DNA of 64,000 bases from Empedobacter brevis NBRC 14943 = ATCC 43319. GTDB taxonomy: Bacteria > Bacteroidota > Bacteroidia > Flavobacteriales > Weeksellaceae. The position numbers were made by a program, and so were the translations under genes. The notes beneath the pieces are model-generated. The model made no database searches and had not been told where the DNA came from. It saw only the letters and a program-made list of their open reading frames with translations. Numbering within the stretch: position 1 is the stretch's first letter; each line of letters begins with the position of its first letter. This document shows, in pieces, positions 1-8,566 of the stretch. Location of the stretch: NCBI RefSeq assembly GCF_000382425.1, contig NZ_KB908302.1, forward strand, positions 1 to 64,000. Direction: 5' to 3'.

Positions 1-2
1 AG

Positions 3-87
3 CGGAGAGTGAGGGATTCGAACCCCCGGAGGTGTGACCCTCAACAGTTTTCAAGACTGCCGCATTCGACCACTCTGCCAACTCTCC
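3..87 (-). tRNA. tRNA-Ser (TGA anticodon)
   Basis: Read on the minus strand, the 7-bp acceptor stem pairs bases 81-87 with 4-10. A seven-base anticodon loop CTTGAAA gives anticodon TGA. A long variable arm of the serine type follows, then the T-loop GTTCGAATC. The discriminator base is G at 3, and the next bases are not CCA, so the CCA end is added after transcription, as is common in this phylum. Length is 85 nt, normal for a class II tRNA. It reads UCN serine codons. The gene lies at the window edge but its mature sequence is complete. Confidence 0.95.
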
Positions 88-236
88 AATAACGCTGTAT
101 ATTGCGGTATTGCGAGTGCAAATATAGAACGCTTTTTTATTTTTCCAAACTCTGAAAACAATTATTTTGAAAATATTTTTTAACAAAATGATTATCAGTA
201 TAGTATTTTTTATTATTTTTTTAAATGAGGTAGCTT

Positions 237-244
237 TATCTTTG
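237..244 (+). promoter_or_regulatory. -7 promoter element of the Bacteroidota type
   Basis: TATCTTTG matches the TAnnTTTG consensus. It sits 16 bases before the ATG at 261, implying a 5' leader of only about 10 bases for the GNAT gene. No clear -33 TTG was confirmed. Confidence 0.5.
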
Positions 245-260
245 TTGTAATATATATTTA

Positions 261-686
261 ATGATGATTAGAAGGATAGAAGAGAAAGATTTCATGCAAT
301 TGAAAGAAATTTGGGAAAGTGCAGTACTCAATACACATGATTTTTTAACAAAAGAAGATTTTGAATTTTATAAAATAAACTTACCTAATTATTTCCCTCA
401 CGTATTATTATATGGATTTGAAAACGAGGATAAATTAGTTGGATTTGTTGGGGTAGCAGAACAAAATCTGGAGATGCTATTTATTCATAATGATTTTCGT
501 AGAAAAGGAATAGGAAGAACGTTGTTAAATTTTTCTATAGATAAGTTAGAAGTGAAATCTGTGGATGTGAATGAGCAAAATAAACAAGCTGTTGATTTTT
601 ATTTGAACCAGGGTTTTAAAATAATTTCTCGTTCAGAAAAGGACAGTGAAGGAAAAGACTATCCGATTTTGCATTTAAGTTTATAA
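261..686 (+). CDS. GNAT family N-acetyltransferase
   Basis: A 141-residue single-domain GNAT protein. The acetyl-CoA pyrophosphate loop is visible as RRKGIGRTLL near residues 93-102, after the strand LEMLFIHNDF. The C-terminal part VNEQNKQAVDFYLNQGFK is the usual last helix and strand. The small size and the paired-strand layout fit cytosolic acetyltransferases of the PhnO/YjaB kind, but the acceptor cannot be told from sequence. The first of two adjacent ATG codons is used (261 or 264). It is followed by an MFS gene after 44 bases, perhaps co-transcribed. Confidence 0.85.
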   Translation: MMIRRIEEKDFMQLKEIWESAVLNTHDFLTKEDFEFYKINLPNYFPHVLLYGFENEDKLVGFVGVAEQNLEMLFIHNDFRRKGIGRTLLNFSIDKLEVKSVDVNEQNKQAVDFYLNQGFKIISRSEKDSEGKDYPILHLSL

Positions 687-730
687 TGTGAGATTAGCGC
701 CTTAAATTTGCCAATCATTACATTTTAGCC

Positions 731-1900
731 ATGCATACAGCTACAGAACTATCATCATCTCAAAAAAAACGTATTCGTTTAGCGGTTTCGTTATTCTTCT
801 TTTCACAGGGCTTAGCATTCTCTTCTTGGGCGAGTAGGATACCTACTATTAAATCAGATTTAGGAATTTCAGAAGGACAATTAGGAACATTATTGTTGTT
901 AATGCCAATAGGACAGTTATGTACAATGGCACTTTCAGGAAAACTGGTTGCTAAATTTGGAAGTAAAAATGTTTTGAAGATTGTTGTTTTGATTTATCCT
1001 TTCATTCTTTGTTGTATTGGTTTAGCTCAGAACTTTTATCAATTGGGAGCTGTATTGTTCTTATTTGGGGTGGTCGGAAATATGTGTAATATTTCAGTGA
1101 ATACGCAAGGGGTTGAAGTGGAAAAAATATACGGTAAATCAATTATGTCATCTTTTCATGGAGCATGGAGTATTGCAGGTTTTACAGGCGCTTTGATTGG
1201 TTTATTGATGATGAATTTACAAGTGAACACATTGTATCATTTTGTAATTATTTATGGATTAATTGTATTGAATTGGTTAATCAATAAGAATTATTTGGTA
1301 AATTCTTCACCAGCTCTAACAAAAGAAAAGAAATCTATTTTCTCGAAACCGGATACGGTTTTAGTTCAATTAGGAATTATAGGTTTTTTGAGTATGGCAA
1401 CAGAAGGAGCAATGTTTGATTGGAGCGGAGTTTATTTTCAGGATATTGTAAAAGCACCTCAGAATCTGGTAGTTGTGGGCTATGCTTCTTTTATGATTAT
1501 GATGGCCACAGGACGATTTGTAGGCGATTATTTTATCAGTAAATTTGGAAAACAACGAATCATGCAAATGAGTGGGATATTTATGTTTTCTGGTCTCATG
1601 CTTTCTGTGTTTTTACCTCAATTTATTGTGTGTACACTTGCTTTTATGATGGTGGGTTTAGGTGTAGCATGTAATGTTCCGATGGTTTATAGCGTTGCAG
1701 GAAAAAATAAAAATGTAAATCCGGGGGTTGCTTTAGCTATGGTTTCGAGTATTTCGTTTTTAGGATTTTTAATGGGCCCTCCTTTGATTGGGTACATTGC
1801 GGAAGTATTTGACTTGAGATATTCTTATGCGTTATTCGCTTGTTTTGGATTGATTATGGTTTTTATGGTAGGAAGAATGAAAATCTTTAAGGGTGAGTAA
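731..1900 (+). CDS. MFS transporter, YbjJ-like
   Basis: A 389-residue integral membrane protein with about 12 hydrophobic segments. The loop between helices 2 and 3, GKLVAKFGSKNVLK (residues about 70-83), is the MFS signature in a relaxed form. The stretch EGAMFDWSGVYFQD in helix 7 (about residues 225-238) resembles the YbjJ branch of MFS proteins, whose substrates are unknown. It is probably a proton-coupled inner-membrane exporter. It follows the acetyltransferase in the same direction and ends convergently, by 14 bases, over the neighbouring membrane gene. Confidence 0.82.
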   Translation: MHTATELSSSQKKRIRLAVSLFFFSQGLAFSSWASRIPTIKSDLGISEGQLGTLLLLMPIGQLCTMALSGKLVAKFGSKNVLKIVVLIYPFILCCIGLAQNFYQLGAVLFLFGVVGNMCNISVNTQGVEVEKIYGKSIMSSFHGAWSIAGFTGALIGLLMMNLQVNTLYHFVIIYGLIVLNWLINKNYLVNSSPALTKEKKSIFSKPDTVLVQLGIIGFLSMATEGAMFDWSGVYFQDIVKAPQNLVVVGYASFMIMMATGRFVGDYFISKFGKQRIMQMSGIFMFSGLMLSVFLPQFIVCTLAFMMVGLGVACNVPMVYSVAGKNKNVNPGVALAMVSSISFLGFLMGPPLIGYIAEVFDLRYSYALFACFGLIMVFMVGRMKIFKGE

Positions 1901-2273
1901 GTTTGGAGGCAACGTATTGCTTAATCAAATAAGGTTTATGTACTTTTAAATAAAAAAGGATTCCAATAAAATAGCAGCCAACATCAACAATATCGGCAGT
2001 GTATTTTGACGAAAATTTTGGCATAATAAATTCTAACAAAACACTTAAAACGAATGCCGTGATGACTAAATATGTTGTTGGATAAATGTATAATTGATTG
2101 TTGTATTTTACTTTTGAAATGAGAAAGCTCCCAAAGTGAGTCATGGCAGGAACAGCAAAAATATCTGTTAAGTAATGATTTAGATAGTCAATTTCGATGG
2201 AATAAATTCGAGTAAGTTTGATGAAAAGCCAACTCAGCAGGTAAAAACAAAAATAAGTGTCAAATAGTTTCAT
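1887..2273 (-). CDS. small VanZ/DUF2809-like membrane protein
   Basis: 128 residues with about four hydrophobic helices. The pattern LLEFIMPKFSSKYTADIVD followed by YFIG near residues 80-104 resembles the acidic helix motif of VanZ/DUF2809-like small membrane proteins. I do not recognise a function. The start at 2273 lies two bases after the stop of the 38-residue reading frame at 2276-2392, so the two are probably translated together. Its 3' end overlaps the convergent MFS gene by 14 bases. Confidence 0.65.
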   Translation of the reverse strand: MKLFDTYFCFYLLSWLFIKLTRIYSIEIDYLNHYLTDIFAVPAMTHFGSFLISKVKYNNQLYIYPTTYLVITAFVLSVLLEFIMPKFSSKYTADIVDVGCYFIGILFYLKVHKPYLIKQYVASKLTHP

Positions 2274-2275
2274 AA

Positions 2276-2392
2276 TTATACCACTAAGAGAATAATTAAT
2301 AGACAGAAAGCACCAAGAATCATCAGAAATAAAAAGAAAGCATCATCTATTAACTTTTGTGTGCGACTTCGTTTATCTTTATTTTCCTCCAT
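2276..2392 (-). CDS. 38-residue single-helix membrane protein (candidate)
   Basis: A short reading frame with ATG at 2392-2390 and TAA at 2278-2276. It has a charged N-terminus (MEENKDKRSRTQ) followed by one strongly hydrophobic helix running to the C-terminus. GGAGG overlaps the second codons and is not a ribosome site. The stop is two bases before the ATG of the next gene, TAATTATG, which is the spacing of a translationally coupled operon. The amphipathic head plus one helix is a plausible small membrane protein. No homology can be checked here. Confidence 0.5.
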   Translation of the reverse strand: MEENKDKRSRTQKLIDDAFFLFLMILGAFCLLIILLVV

Positions 2393-2496
2393 TTTCACAA
2401 AAAATTTGAACAAAAATAGAAGTATTAGTTAAATAAAACCGAGACTTAAATCATTTTAAATCAACTTATTTATTATATTAGAATTTTATTAACTAA

Positions 2497-3120
2497 ATGA
2501 ATAAGTTTTTTAATTCTAAATTATTCGATTTTATTGTAATCTCTGCAAGATTCCTTTCATGTATTACATTTCTAAGCTATGGTTGGGGAAAATTGAATGG
2601 CGGACAATTTGGATTGAATTCTGACGAATTAAATACTCCAATAAAAGACTTGTCTTTATTTAAGATTGATTGGTATTTATTTGATCATCAGCCTTTCAAG
2701 TTTTTTATAGGGGGGGCACAAATCCTATGTTCTTTCTTATTATTGTTTAATCGTACAGTTATTATTGGAGCATTATTTTTTCTAGTTATTATTAGTAATA
2801 TCATAATCATTGATGAGACGATAATGCCAGAGACTTTAAAACTTGCATTTAGATACAGATTACTTTTTTATATATTTTTATGTTTATTGATATTGTATCA
2901 TCATAGAAATAGATTTTTACCTGCATTGAATATTCTAAAAGCGAAATATCAACCTATATTTAAACACAAAATTTGGATTTATTTATTAATTCCCATTGGA
3001 GCAATTTGTTTAGAATTATTTATACCTTGTGTTAAAATTATATATTTTTTAATAACTGATTTTCAGGGAACAGTTGAAGCGCTTAGTGATTTTTCAAAAA
3101 AAATATTAAGTAATATGTAA
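2497..3120 (+). CDS. DoxX-like integral membrane protein
   Basis: 207 residues with five or six hydrophobic helices. The first is followed by FLSYGWGKLNGGQFG (residues about 27-41), which resembles the DoxX opening motif in which a helix ends in G.xK. A second feature is the GGAQILCSFLLLFNRT helix near residues 72-87. DoxX-type proteins are small quinone- or thiol-linked inner-membrane proteins, but members are often uncharacterised. It is followed after six bases by a small secreted protein, so the two form a unit. Confidence 0.6.
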   Translation: MNKFFNSKLFDFIVISARFLSCITFLSYGWGKLNGGQFGLNSDELNTPIKDLSLFKIDWYLFDHQPFKFFIGGAQILCSFLLLFNRTVIIGALFFLVIISNIIIIDETIMPETLKLAFRYRLLFYIFLCLLILYHHRNRFLPALNILKAKYQPIFKHKIWIYLLIPIGAICLELFIPCVKIIYFLITDFQGTVEALSDFSKKILSNM

Positions 3121-3126
3121 AATGTT

Positions 3127-3456
3127 ATGAAAATAATTTTATTGTTTTTGTGTTCTACTTTTCTTCTTGCTCAAGTTGAAGTTCAAAATGATGAGTTAAA
3201 GAATAAGTTGATGATGAATTTTAATCAACAATCTGGTTATTTTGATTTTAAGTATAAACAAGATTTATCGTTAGCAAAAAATAACGAGCTAATGAAAGTT
3301 GATTTGACGAATTATACGGCTCAGGCAGAGATTCCATCTTTGAATAAACAAGAAGAACGTATTCCGTACGAATATGACCCGTTAAAATCGAATGGACAAA
3401 ATTTCGTACAAAGTGTCATTCATGAATTATTTTTAAGTAAACCGATAAGGCTATAA
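3127..3456 (+). CDS. small secreted protein of unknown function
   Basis: 109 residues. The first 15 residues (MKIILLFLCSTFLLA) form a signal peptide with an Ala cleavage site before QVEVQND. The mature part is hydrophilic, rich in Asn, Lys and Gln, with no cysteine and no domain I recognise. It begins six bases after the DoxX-like gene and ends just before a strong hairpin terminator, so it is the last gene of that pair. Location is probably periplasmic. Confidence 0.6.
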   Translation: MKIILLFLCSTFLLAQVEVQNDELKNKLMMNFNQQSGYFDFKYKQDLSLAKNNELMKVDLTNYTAQAEIPSLNKQEERIPYEYDPLKSNGQNFVQSVIHELFLSKPIRL

Positions 3457-3461
3457 TAAAG

Positions 3462-3490
3462 AAAAGCTCAATCTTAAAGACTGAGCTTTT
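3462..3490. terminator. bidirectional terminator between convergent genes
   Basis: AAAAGCTCA at 3462-3470 pairs with TGAGCTTTT at 3482-3490, with extra pairing inside (ATCTT/AAGAC). A-rich and T-rich flanks serve both strands. It separates the small secreted protein from lysA. Confidence 0.8.
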
Positions 3491-3526
3491 TACTACCTAT
3501 AAAATACTATATAAAAAATTCTGAGC

Positions 3527-4738
3527 TTAGAACTTGATATCTTCTGTTGTGGCAATTAAATCTTGAATGGTTTCACGACGGCGGATCAAATAGTCTTTGT
3601 CGTCTATTAACAAAACTTCTGCAGGTCTGAAACGAGAGTTGTAATTAGAAGCCATAGAAAAACAATAGGCACCGGCATTGTGAAAACATAAAACATCACC
3701 TTCGCTGATTTCATTTATTTTACGATTCGAACCAAATGTGTCTGTCTCACAAATGTATCCAACAACTGTGTAGTAACGGCTACGTCCTTCCGGATTCGAA
3801 ATATTTTCAATTTCATGATGAGCGCTATAAAACATTGGGCGAATTAAATGATTGAAACCTGTATCAATTCCGGCAAATACGGTAGACGTTGTTTGTTTTA
3901 CGACGTTTACAGAAGCTAAGAACATTCCGGCTTCAGAAACCATATATTTTCCGGGTTCAAACATTAAGGTTAAAGGTTTTCCATAAGCCTTTTCAAATTC
4001 GTTGAAGCGCTCAGATAAACGTTCTCCTAAATAGTCGATATCTGTTTCATCTGCACCTGGATAATATGGAACTTTGAACCCTGATCCAAAATCGATGTAA
4101 GATAAATTTTTAAATTCTGCCGCAACCTCGAATAAAATTTCAGCTCCTTGTAAGAAAACGTCAATATCCAAAATATCAGAACCTGTATGCATATGAACAC
4201 CATCCAAGTGCAATCCTGTATTTTTAACAACACGTTTGATATGGGGCAATTGATGAATAGAAATTCCAAATTTAGAATCAATATGTCCTACCGAAATATT
4301 TGCATTTCCACCAGCCATTATATGTGGGTTGATGCGAACACAAACCGGATATTTAGGAAAATCTTGCCCAAATGTCTCTAAAACAGAAAGATTATCAATG
4401 TTAATACGAACACCCAATTCTATTGCTCTTTTTATTTCTGCGTACGAAACTCCATTTGGTGTATAAATAATTTCTTTTGGTTTGAAACCAGCCATTAATC
4501 CTAATTCTACCTCTTGAATAGAAACAGTATCCAATCCTGAACCAAGTGACTTGAAATACTTTAATATGTTAAGATTCGTATTTGCCTTGCATGCATAATT
4601 TAACTTTAAACGTTTGACTGTAGAAAATGCAGTTGTCATCTTTTCATATTGCGATTTTATTTTATTCGCATCATAGACATATAAAGGTGCACCATATTTT
4701 TGCACCAGTTCCAATAGACGTTCTCTATTTAGTTCCAT
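3527..4738 (-). CDS. lysA: diaminopimelate decarboxylase
   Basis: 403 residues, the normal length. It decarboxylates meso-diaminopimelate to L-lysine in the cytosol, using pyridoxal phosphate. The PLP lysine is K51 in YACKANTN. Further family marks are HTGSDI, the glycine-rich phosphate loop (here SGFKVPY, where many members have GGG), EPGKYMV, and CETDTFG, which supplies the active-site cysteine from the partner subunit. The start codon at 4738 is supported by a TAnnTTTG box 40 bases upstream on the same strand. No aspartokinase is fused to it. Confidence 0.95.
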   Translation of the reverse strand: MELNRERLLELVQKYGAPLYVYDANKIKSQYEKMTTAFSTVKRLKLNYACKANTNLNILKYFKSLGSGLDTVSIQEVELGLMAGFKPKEIIYTPNGVSYAEIKRAIELGVRINIDNLSVLETFGQDFPKYPVCVRINPHIMAGGNANISVGHIDSKFGISIHQLPHIKRVVKNTGLHLDGVHMHTGSDILDIDVFLQGAEILFEVAAEFKNLSYIDFGSGFKVPYYPGADETDIDYLGERLSERFNEFEKAYGKPLTLMFEPGKYMVSEAGMFLASVNVVKQTTSTVFAGIDTGFNHLIRPMFYSAHHEIENISNPEGRSRYYTVVGYICETDTFGSNRKINEISEGDVLCFHNAGAYCFSMASNYNSRFRPAEVLLIDDKDYLIRRRETIQDLIATTEDIKF

Positions 4739-4777
4739 TTTCTTTTAATTTTTTGTTTAAAGTTAAATTTCAGTTGG

Positions 4778-4785
4778 CAAAAATA
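4778..4785 (-). promoter_or_regulatory. -7 element for lysA
   Basis: The minus strand reads TATTTTTG, matching TAnnTTTG, 40 bases before the lysA ATG. Confidence 0.45.
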
Positions 4786-4901
4786 CGGAATACAAATGGT
4801 ATTCTGAAGAAAATTCAAAACAAACTTATTATAAATCATTATTTTAGAATATTATTAAAAAATATAGAGTGTATTTTGAATATTATTCAAGAATAAGCCT
4901 T

Positions 4902-6035
4902 TTAATCTTTCCACCATTCTTTGAAGTTGAACACCGAATCATTCAAATTAACAGGTTCTCCAATCATTGGTGTTAAAATATTGAAATGATTCCGTTTACC
5001 ATTCTCTATAATTTTTTCCAAAGGTTCATCCCAGGCATGCTTTGCTAAAGCAAATTTAGCAGCATGGACTGGAATTATATGTTTCGCTTTCAGATCCCTG
5101 ATAATTGCAGGTAGATCTGTTGGTAATGCATGGATATATTTCCAAGCATCGTTGTATTGACCATTTTCAAGAATTGCATAATCAAAGGGACCATATTGCG
5201 CTCCGATTTCTTTGAAATGTGTATCGTAACCACTATCACCACCTAAAAATATTTTTTGTTTAGATGTTTCTAAAACATAAGACGTCCAAAGTGTAGTGTT
5301 TCGTTTGAACTTTCTACCGGAGAAATGACGAGCCGGAGTAAAAGTAATTTTTAAATTATTCTTTAATTCTACACTTGTATTCCATTCTTCCTCAATAATT
5401 TGTTTCGGTGTATATCCCCATTTTTCAAAATGAGCACCAACCCCCAATGGCAAAATAACTTTATCCACTTTTGGATGTAATGTTTTTACCGTTTCATAAT
5501 CCAAGTGATCATAATGATCATGTGAAATAATCAAATAATCAATTTTTGGAAAATCTTTAGAATGATAGGTGTTAGCTCCTTTAAAAGCTTTATTGAAAAT
5601 AGGAAGAGGCGAGCCATGTTGGCTGAATACCGGATCAATTAAGAAATTAACTCCATCAATCTGGATATAATAAGAGGAATGTCCCAACCAAATAAAAACA
5701 TTGTCAGATTTCTCTATTGATTTGATATCAGTTTGAATATGTGGAATAGAATCTTTCGGATTTAGTTTCGGGTCTTTTTTACCAAATAAAAATGACAACA
5801 TTTCTTTTTTCATATCATAACCTTCTGCCAAAGCTGGAGTGTGATGTATATTATGAAATTGTCCATTTTTGTAATGTTTCGATTGTTTCATTCGTTCCAA
5901 CCGTTCTCCGGTAGGCTCTGCACCGAAAGTATTCATTTGTAGAACAGCAAAAGTTATTATTCCAATAATAACAATCAGACTTAAAAGGAAGTAAAGCATG
6001 CGTTTAAAAACTTTTCGTTTATTGTTTTTTTTCAT
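4902..6035 (-). CDS. membrane-anchored MBL-fold metallohydrolase
   Basis: 377 residues. A positively charged N-terminus and one helix (about residues 13-33) anchor the enzyme in the inner membrane. The zinc motif HDHYDHLD gives H172, H174, D176 and H177, and later metal ligands appear in TPARHFSGR and FLGGDSGYD. This order is that of the NAPE-PLD/UlaG branch of metallo-beta-lactamase folds, which cut phosphodiester or lactone bonds. The substrate is unknown; a membrane lipid is possible because of the anchor. It is transcribed alone, with its own -7 box at 6043-6050. Confidence 0.82.
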   Translation of the reverse strand: MKKNNKRKVFKRMLYFLLSLIVIIGIITFAVLQMNTFGAEPTGERLERMKQSKHYKNGQFHNIHHTPALAEGYDMKKEMLSFLFGKKDPKLNPKDSIPHIQTDIKSIEKSDNVFIWLGHSSYYIQIDGVNFLIDPVFSQHGSPLPIFNKAFKGANTYHSKDFPKIDYLIISHDHYDHLDYETVKTLHPKVDKVILPLGVGAHFEKWGYTPKQIIEEEWNTSVELKNNLKITFTPARHFSGRKFKRNTTLWTSYVLETSKQKIFLGGDSGYDTHFKEIGAQYGPFDYAILENGQYNDAWKYIHALPTDLPAIIRDLKAKHIIPVHAAKFALAKHAWDEPLEKIIENGKRNHFNILTPMIGEPVNLNDSVFNFKEWWKD

Positions 6036-6042
6036 TCAGAAT

Positions 6043-6050
6043 CAAAATTA
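6043..6050 (-). promoter_or_regulatory. -7 element for the MBL-fold gene
   Basis: The minus strand reads TAATTTTG, seven bases before the ATG at 6035. The predicted transcript would be nearly leaderless. Confidence 0.45.
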
Positions 6051-6112
6051 ACTAAAAATGTGTTTGTTTTGAGAGAGAATTTTGTTTTAAATTGCTGAAA
6101 ACCTATATAAAA

Positions 6113-7033
6113 ATGCTTAGAGGACTGACCAATCTAAAAATGTATTATTTAATTCTATTTTTTTTGATGCTAGCAAGTTGTTATACACCAAAAGAAAAAA
6201 TTGAAGGTGATAAATACCCCGAAATAAAATCATTTGATCAGGTTTTTGAAAAACAAAAAATCCTAAACTTAAATTCAGACAAGTTGGAAATGTTTTATCA
6301 AATAGGAGATTATAATTTTATTAATTATCAAATTGCGAATGAAAGATATAAGTTGTCAATTCTTAAAAATGGTGAAGAAATAATGAGATTAGACTATTCT
6401 ACACCATTTTTAGCCACTGATATTATAGACAATAAATTAATTGGGCTCGCGAATGAAAAAGTTATTTCTATGGATTTAAATAATTTGAAAAATCAAAACA
6501 ACTTTTCGATTATAAAAAGTAGAGAAAATGACTCCTTGTTTAATGATTCTATTGCCAAAAAAATAAAAACCATTTACTATACGGATACGATTGTGAGTCA
6601 TACAAATGCAGATCTTATGAAGGGAGATCGGATGCAATGGTATTTTTTGGTAAAAGATAGTTTGTCAAATAAATTTTACATAGAACGAAACATGTTTAGA
6701 GACTCAATCTATTTTAATCCAAATAATTTTGAGTGGATAAAGCAAACTTCAGAAAATATATATGGGAATTATGCGTCTTATGAAAACAATAATTTTACAC
6801 CATATGATAAGGCTGTAGTTGATAATAAGTGGTGTTCTTCCGGGAATCATTTTGTTGGCAGCTTTGGCTATTGTCCGGTTTTTATAAAGTATTATACAAC
6901 GAGTTTCAATAAGAGAAATTATAAATTCAAAAATGATGAACGCGATGAAACTCCATTGCAATTCATGAATTTTGATGACGGATTGTATATCCTTTATGAT
7001 AAAAATCTTTACTTTTTTCCAACTCAAAAATAA
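6113..7033 (+). CDS. lipoprotein of unknown function
   Basis: An open frame can be extended to a TTG at 6092, but the first ATG is at 6113 and gives 306 residues. A second ATG at 6140 would give the shortest signal peptide. The lipobox is LASC, after a hydrophobic run (YLILFFLML). The mature protein is mixed beta-rich sequence without a domain I recognise, with the C-terminus DGLYILYDKNLYFFPTQK. It is probably anchored in the outer or inner membrane on the periplasmic side. It stands alone between unrelated genes. Confidence 0.6.
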   Translation: MLRGLTNLKMYYLILFFLMLASCYTPKEKIEGDKYPEIKSFDQVFEKQKILNLNSDKLEMFYQIGDYNFINYQIANERYKLSILKNGEEIMRLDYSTPFLATDIIDNKLIGLANEKVISMDLNNLKNQNNFSIIKSRENDSLFNDSIAKKIKTIYYTDTIVSHTNADLMKGDRMQWYFLVKDSLSNKFYIERNMFRDSIYFNPNNFEWIKQTSENIYGNYASYENNNFTPYDKAVVDNKWCSSGNHFVGSFGYCPVFIKYYTTSFNKRNYKFKNDERDETPLQFMNFDDGLYILYDKNLYFFPTQK

Positions 7034-7605
7034 CCGTTGTGTAACAATTGTAACGTTCAGCGTGTATTAATTTTATCAACTTTGTAAAAAAGAAAAAATA
7101 ATCAAATTTATTTTAGAGCCTTGATCTTGTTATATTAGAGGCTATATAATCGCAATAGGTATGCTTTTGTTGATTTTAAAATCCCAGAGATGGAATTTGT
7201 TATTTTTATCAGACCATCAAATTCCGGTAATTAAGGAGGTCACCCTTTCAAAATAGTATTTAATGGAGTTTGAAAGTGCAGAAAAAACTATTTACAAATA
7301 GAAATTTTTTAAATGGTTAATTTCTATTGTTCAACATGTACGGATTTATAGGCTTTTGCGATTGGTTTGTTTAGAATACAAGTAATAAATAAAAGATAGT
7401 GATGATCAGAAAATTGTGATTCAACCCAAAACAAAATTTAATTAGAGGAATACTTCTGGGTTTAAGTAGATATTGGTAGGAGCATATCTAGGTTCGTTAT
7501 TTGTTTTATAAAGAGTATTATTTTTCCTGCACTAATTGCAATTTTAGGACGATTAATCGGTACCTTTATATACGAAAAAATTAGAAATAAAATCCCATAT
7601 TAATC
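7034..7605. other. 572-bp region without a clear gene
   Basis: No supported gene is present between the lipoprotein and the Crp/Fnr regulator. An open frame without any ATG, GTG or TTG start runs from 7466 to the TAA at 7601-7603 and ends in a membrane-helix-like stretch (PALIAILGRLIGTFIYEKIR). A chance 31-codon frame begins at the ATG near 7160. The first may be the decayed tail of a membrane gene. Nothing else stands out. Confidence 0.4.
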
Positions 7606-8238
7606 ATGATAAAAGAGAAAATAAAAGCAACTTATCCGGATCAATTTGAAGAAGAATTATTAAATGAAATTGATGAGTTAGGTTCTTTGATTGAATTTAA
7701 AGCAAATGATGTGATGATTGATTTGAATCAATTCATCAAAGGAATGCCAATTCTTTTGAGTGGTGCAATTAAAATTATGCGCGAAGATTTTGATGAAGGT
7801 GAATTGTTGTTATATTTTCTTGAAAAAGGAGATACCTGTGCGATGACGATGTCGTGCTGTTTGGGAGATAAACAAAGTAAAATTCGTGCCGTTGCAGAAA
7901 CAGACGGAGAATTGGTGATGATTCCTGTTGTAAAAATGGACGAATGGTTAGCAAGATATGCTTCCTGGCGACGGTTTATTTTTGATAGTTATCACAACCG
8001 TTTGGATGAAATGTTAGTTGCTATAGACAATTTAGCTTTTAATAACATGAATGAACGGCTGAAGAAGTATCTTTTGGATGTTGCGAGTATCAATAAAGGA
8101 AAAGTTGTGATGAAAACACATCAGGAAATTGCTTATGAATTGAATACTTCCCGTGTAGTGATTTCTCGCCTTTTGAAAGCGTTGGAAAAAGAAGGTTTTC
8201 TTCAACTGAACCGAAATGAAATTACGATTCATTCTTAA
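7606..8238 (+). CDS. Crp/Fnr family transcription regulator
   Basis: 210 residues. The first 125 or so form the cyclic-nucleotide-like beta-roll. The C-terminus carries a winged helix with the recognition region HQEIAYELNTSRVVISRLL (about residues 169-187). The roll contains CAMTMSCC, seen in many Bacteroidota members, but not the four-cysteine N-terminal cluster of Fnr, so it is not an obvious iron-sulfur sensor. The effector is unknown. It faces the MbnP/MbnH operon in convergent fashion across a shared terminator, so a link to that operon would be by position only. Confidence 0.85.
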   Translation: MIKEKIKATYPDQFEEELLNEIDELGSLIEFKANDVMIDLNQFIKGMPILLSGAIKIMREDFDEGELLLYFLEKGDTCAMTMSCCLGDKQSKIRAVAETDGELVMIPVVKMDEWLARYASWRRFIFDSYHNRLDEMLVAIDNLAFNNMNERLKKYLLDVASINKGKVVMKTHQEIAYELNTSRVVISRLLKALEKEGFLQLNRNEITIHS

Positions 8239-8257
8239 CAATTGTTGCAAAAAGATA

Positions 8258-8285
8258 AAAGGAACCTAAAGAGGTTCCTTTTTTA
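8258..8285. terminator. bidirectional terminator
   Basis: AAAGGAACCT pairs with AGGTTCCTTT around a four-base loop, followed by a T-run on both strands. It separates the Crp/Fnr gene from the YHS gene. Confidence 0.85.
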
Positions 8286-8318
8286 GTTCATATATGTTTT
8301 GAAAAATCTTCTTAAAAA

Positions 8319-8546
8319 TTACTTTTTCGTTCTATACTTTTTCGGATTTTTTTTAAATTCTGTTTTGCAGTTACTGCTACAGAAACCGTAAATCTTCTTC
8401 TGGTAAACGGCAGTGTCTTTTAGAAACTGAGCTGTATTCATACCACAAACAGGATCTTTTTCATTAACGACTTTTACCTTTGATTTTTGTTGAGCAAATG
8501 TTGTCAATGAAATGATTATCATGATTAAGGAGATTATTTTTTTCAT
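8319..8546 (-). CDS. secreted YHS-domain protein
   Basis: 75 residues: a signal peptide of about 18 residues (MKKIISLIMIIISLTTFA) and then a single YHS/TRASH-like zinc ribbon. The metal motif is DPVCGM (about 31-36) and then FCSSNCKTEF (about 55-64), which together provide the cysteines. YHS domains occur in copper and heavy-metal handling proteins and bind a metal ion. It is the last gene of the leftward MbnP/MbnH operon, 20 bases after the barrel-type protein, and probably works in the periplasm. Confidence 0.8.
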   Translation of the reverse strand: MKKIISLIMIIISLTTFAQQKSKVKVVNEKDPVCGMNTAQFLKDTAVYQKKIYGFCSSNCKTEFKKNPKKYRTKK

Positions 8547-8566
8547 TGTTGTTGATTTTTTTAGTT

